Source: Actinomycetota bacterium
Lineage (GTDB): Bacteria; Actinomycetota; Rubrobacteria; Rubrobacterales; Rubrobacteraceae
Direction of reading: 5' to 3'
Assembly: GCA_020200675.1 (NCBI GenBank)
Contig: JAIVIG010000367.1
Location: 1 to 6,747 of the forward strand
DNA length: 6,747 nt
Shown: positions 6,461-6,747 of the stretch, in pieces
How the letters are laid out: each line of letters opens with the position of its first letter
How positions within the stretch are numbered: the first letter of the stretch is position 1
Notes under the pieces: model-generated
Database searches by the model: none
What the model was told of the DNA's origin: nothing
The model's input: the letters and a program-made list of their open reading frames with translations, nothing else
Made by a program: the position numbers and the translations under genes

Positions 6461-6549
6461 CGTCACCTCCGTATCTCGTTTTACCAGTCTCTACGCCCCC
6501 GGAGTACCCCGCCGACAGCTCCCTACGTAGCGAATTCTCCACTTCGCCG
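6461..6549 (-). ncRNA. Candidate IS110 guide (bridge/seek-type) RNA in the transposase leader
   Basis: This 89-nt stretch lies between the left-end repeat and the transposase ATG, the place where IS110-group elements encode their guide RNA. In the transcribed orientation it contains GCGAA-GTGGAGAA-TTCGC (5-bp stem), the palindrome CTACGTAG, a G-rich segment with TAC...GTA pairing, and GTAGAGAC, which repeats the TAGAGA core of both element ends and could pair with the opposite target strand. Guide-RNA identity is inference from position and structure. The ribosome site GGAGG is at its 3' end. Confidence 0.4.
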
Positions 6550-6557
6550 ATCTCTAT
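6550..6557. repeat. 8-bp direct repeat ATCTCTAT, left end of IS110
   Basis: It is identical and co-oriented with 5268-5275. Sequence outside (TTAGCGG) and inside (TTCGCCG) differs from the other copy, so the match stops at the core. Confidence 0.5.
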
Positions 6558-6747
6558 TAGCGGTCGGAGCCTCCTCATGTAAGGGGCCGAGGGGCAATTC
6601 TTCTACAGCCATCTCCAATGGCGAGGCCTTCTCACAAGCCATCCTCGGCCCCTTCTTGGGCGTCATCCAGGATATGTGCCTGGACGACACACATAAAGGT
6701 AGGGAGGTCTTCTCGGAAGTTCAGATCAGATCGAGGAAGTACATGAT
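6551..6747 (+). other. Possible partial ORF to the right of the IS110 element, open to the window end
   Basis: The + strand frame starting at 6551 is open to the window edge without an ATG near its left end. It translates to protein-like sequence, best between 6620 and 6747 (GEAFSQAILGPFLGVIQDM then DDTHKGREVFSEVQIRSRKY) with G/C-ending codons. If the IS110 unit is removed, the frame joins in phase to an open frame beginning at ATG 5233 (MRDRHTACREVES), suggesting a gene split by the insertion. The minus strand is also largely open here, so the coding strand is undecided. I do not recognise the family. Confidence 0.3.
6581..6654. repeat. 12-bp perfect inverted repeat enclosing two small hairpins
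   Basis: AAGGGGCCGAGG (6581-6592) and CCTCGGCCCCTT (6643-6654) are exact reverse complements 50 bp apart. Inside are GCCAT-CTCCA-ATGGC (6608-6622) and a weaker GGC-TT/AA-GCC hairpin (6625-6640), so the single strand could fold as a three-way junction. Function is unknown. Confidence 0.5.

Larger units (their letters stand above)
5268..6557 (-). mobile_element. IS110-family insertion sequence (about 1.28 kb), transposase frame broken
   Basis: The element contains a single IS110-type transposase reading leftward. IS110 members lack long terminal inverted repeats and are often flanked by short shared core repeats; here ATCTCTAT occurs at 5268-5275 and 6550-6557, just outside the short 3' end (7 nt after the transposase stop) and the 89-nt 5' leader. 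The resulting 1282-bp unit is normal for the family. The right end carries TTGACA and the left end a structured leader, as expected. Boundaries rest on the direct repeat and are inferred; a longer left end reaching past 6557 is not excluded. Confidence 0.65.

Noticed and set aside
6581..6654. The 12-bp inverted repeat as an intrinsic terminator
   Set aside because: The loop is 50 nt and no T tract follows on either strand.
1..6747. CRISPR array, tRNA or rRNA genes
   Set aside because: I saw no regularly spaced repeats, no tRNA-like cloverleaf with conserved arms, and no rRNA sequence.

Overview
The window is GC-rich, with G/C-ending codons, strong GGAGG ribosome binding sites and frequent GTG/TTG starts. 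This suggests a high-GC actinobacterium. The D-amino-acid oxidase, an IS110-type element and the overall style are compatible with Rubrobacter or a relative, but that placement is inference from gene content and memory, not a search.

Left part (1-1236): the 3' end of a zinc-type alcohol dehydrogenase (MDR family), whose stop codon lies inside a 72-bp imperfect palindrome (206-277) with every hallmark of an integron attC recombination site. Next is a short, probably degraded + strand reading frame (308-544), then a leftward gene of unknown function (570-1010) whose start is fixed by a textbook Shine-Dalgarno and GTG. The gap from 1011 to 1236 separates two divergent genes and holds no gene I can support.

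Middle (1237-4637): a small multi-pass membrane protein reads rightward. Its open frame runs about 195 bp into the 3' end of a leftward thiamine-diphosphate enzyme (acetolactate synthase / 2-oxoacid decarboxylase superfamily, 556 aa). That gene is divergent from a well-preserved D-amino-acid oxidase (DAAO), and a perfect 6-3-6 inverted repeat lies in their shared intergenic region. DAAO makes 2-oxo acids, and enzymes of the ThDP superfamily often act on 2-oxo acids, so a functional pairing is plausible but unproven.

Right part (4638-6747): a leftward helical protein of unknown function, preceded by an overlapping 51-aa frame, and then an IS110-family insertion sequence. Its transposase has both family domains (DEDD and serine-containing C-terminal) but is split by a one-base frame change at a CCCC run (6179-6182). 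An 8-bp direct repeat (ATCTCTAT) on both sides, 1282 bp apart, probably marks its ends. TTGACA overlapping the transposase stop points outward across the right end, and a structured 89-nt leader lies between the left repeat and the start codon. These match the expected layout of an IS110 with a junction promoter and a bridge/seek-type guide RNA. Closing the gap left by the element restores continuous open frames on both strands, so it probably interrupted an older gene. The sequence beyond it (6558-6747) has an open + strand frame of protein-like composition and a 12-bp inverted repeat.

The strongest candidates for unusual biology are the lone attC-like site without a visible integrase and the putative IS110 guide RNA. 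I see no wholly new system that the sequence alone would prove.
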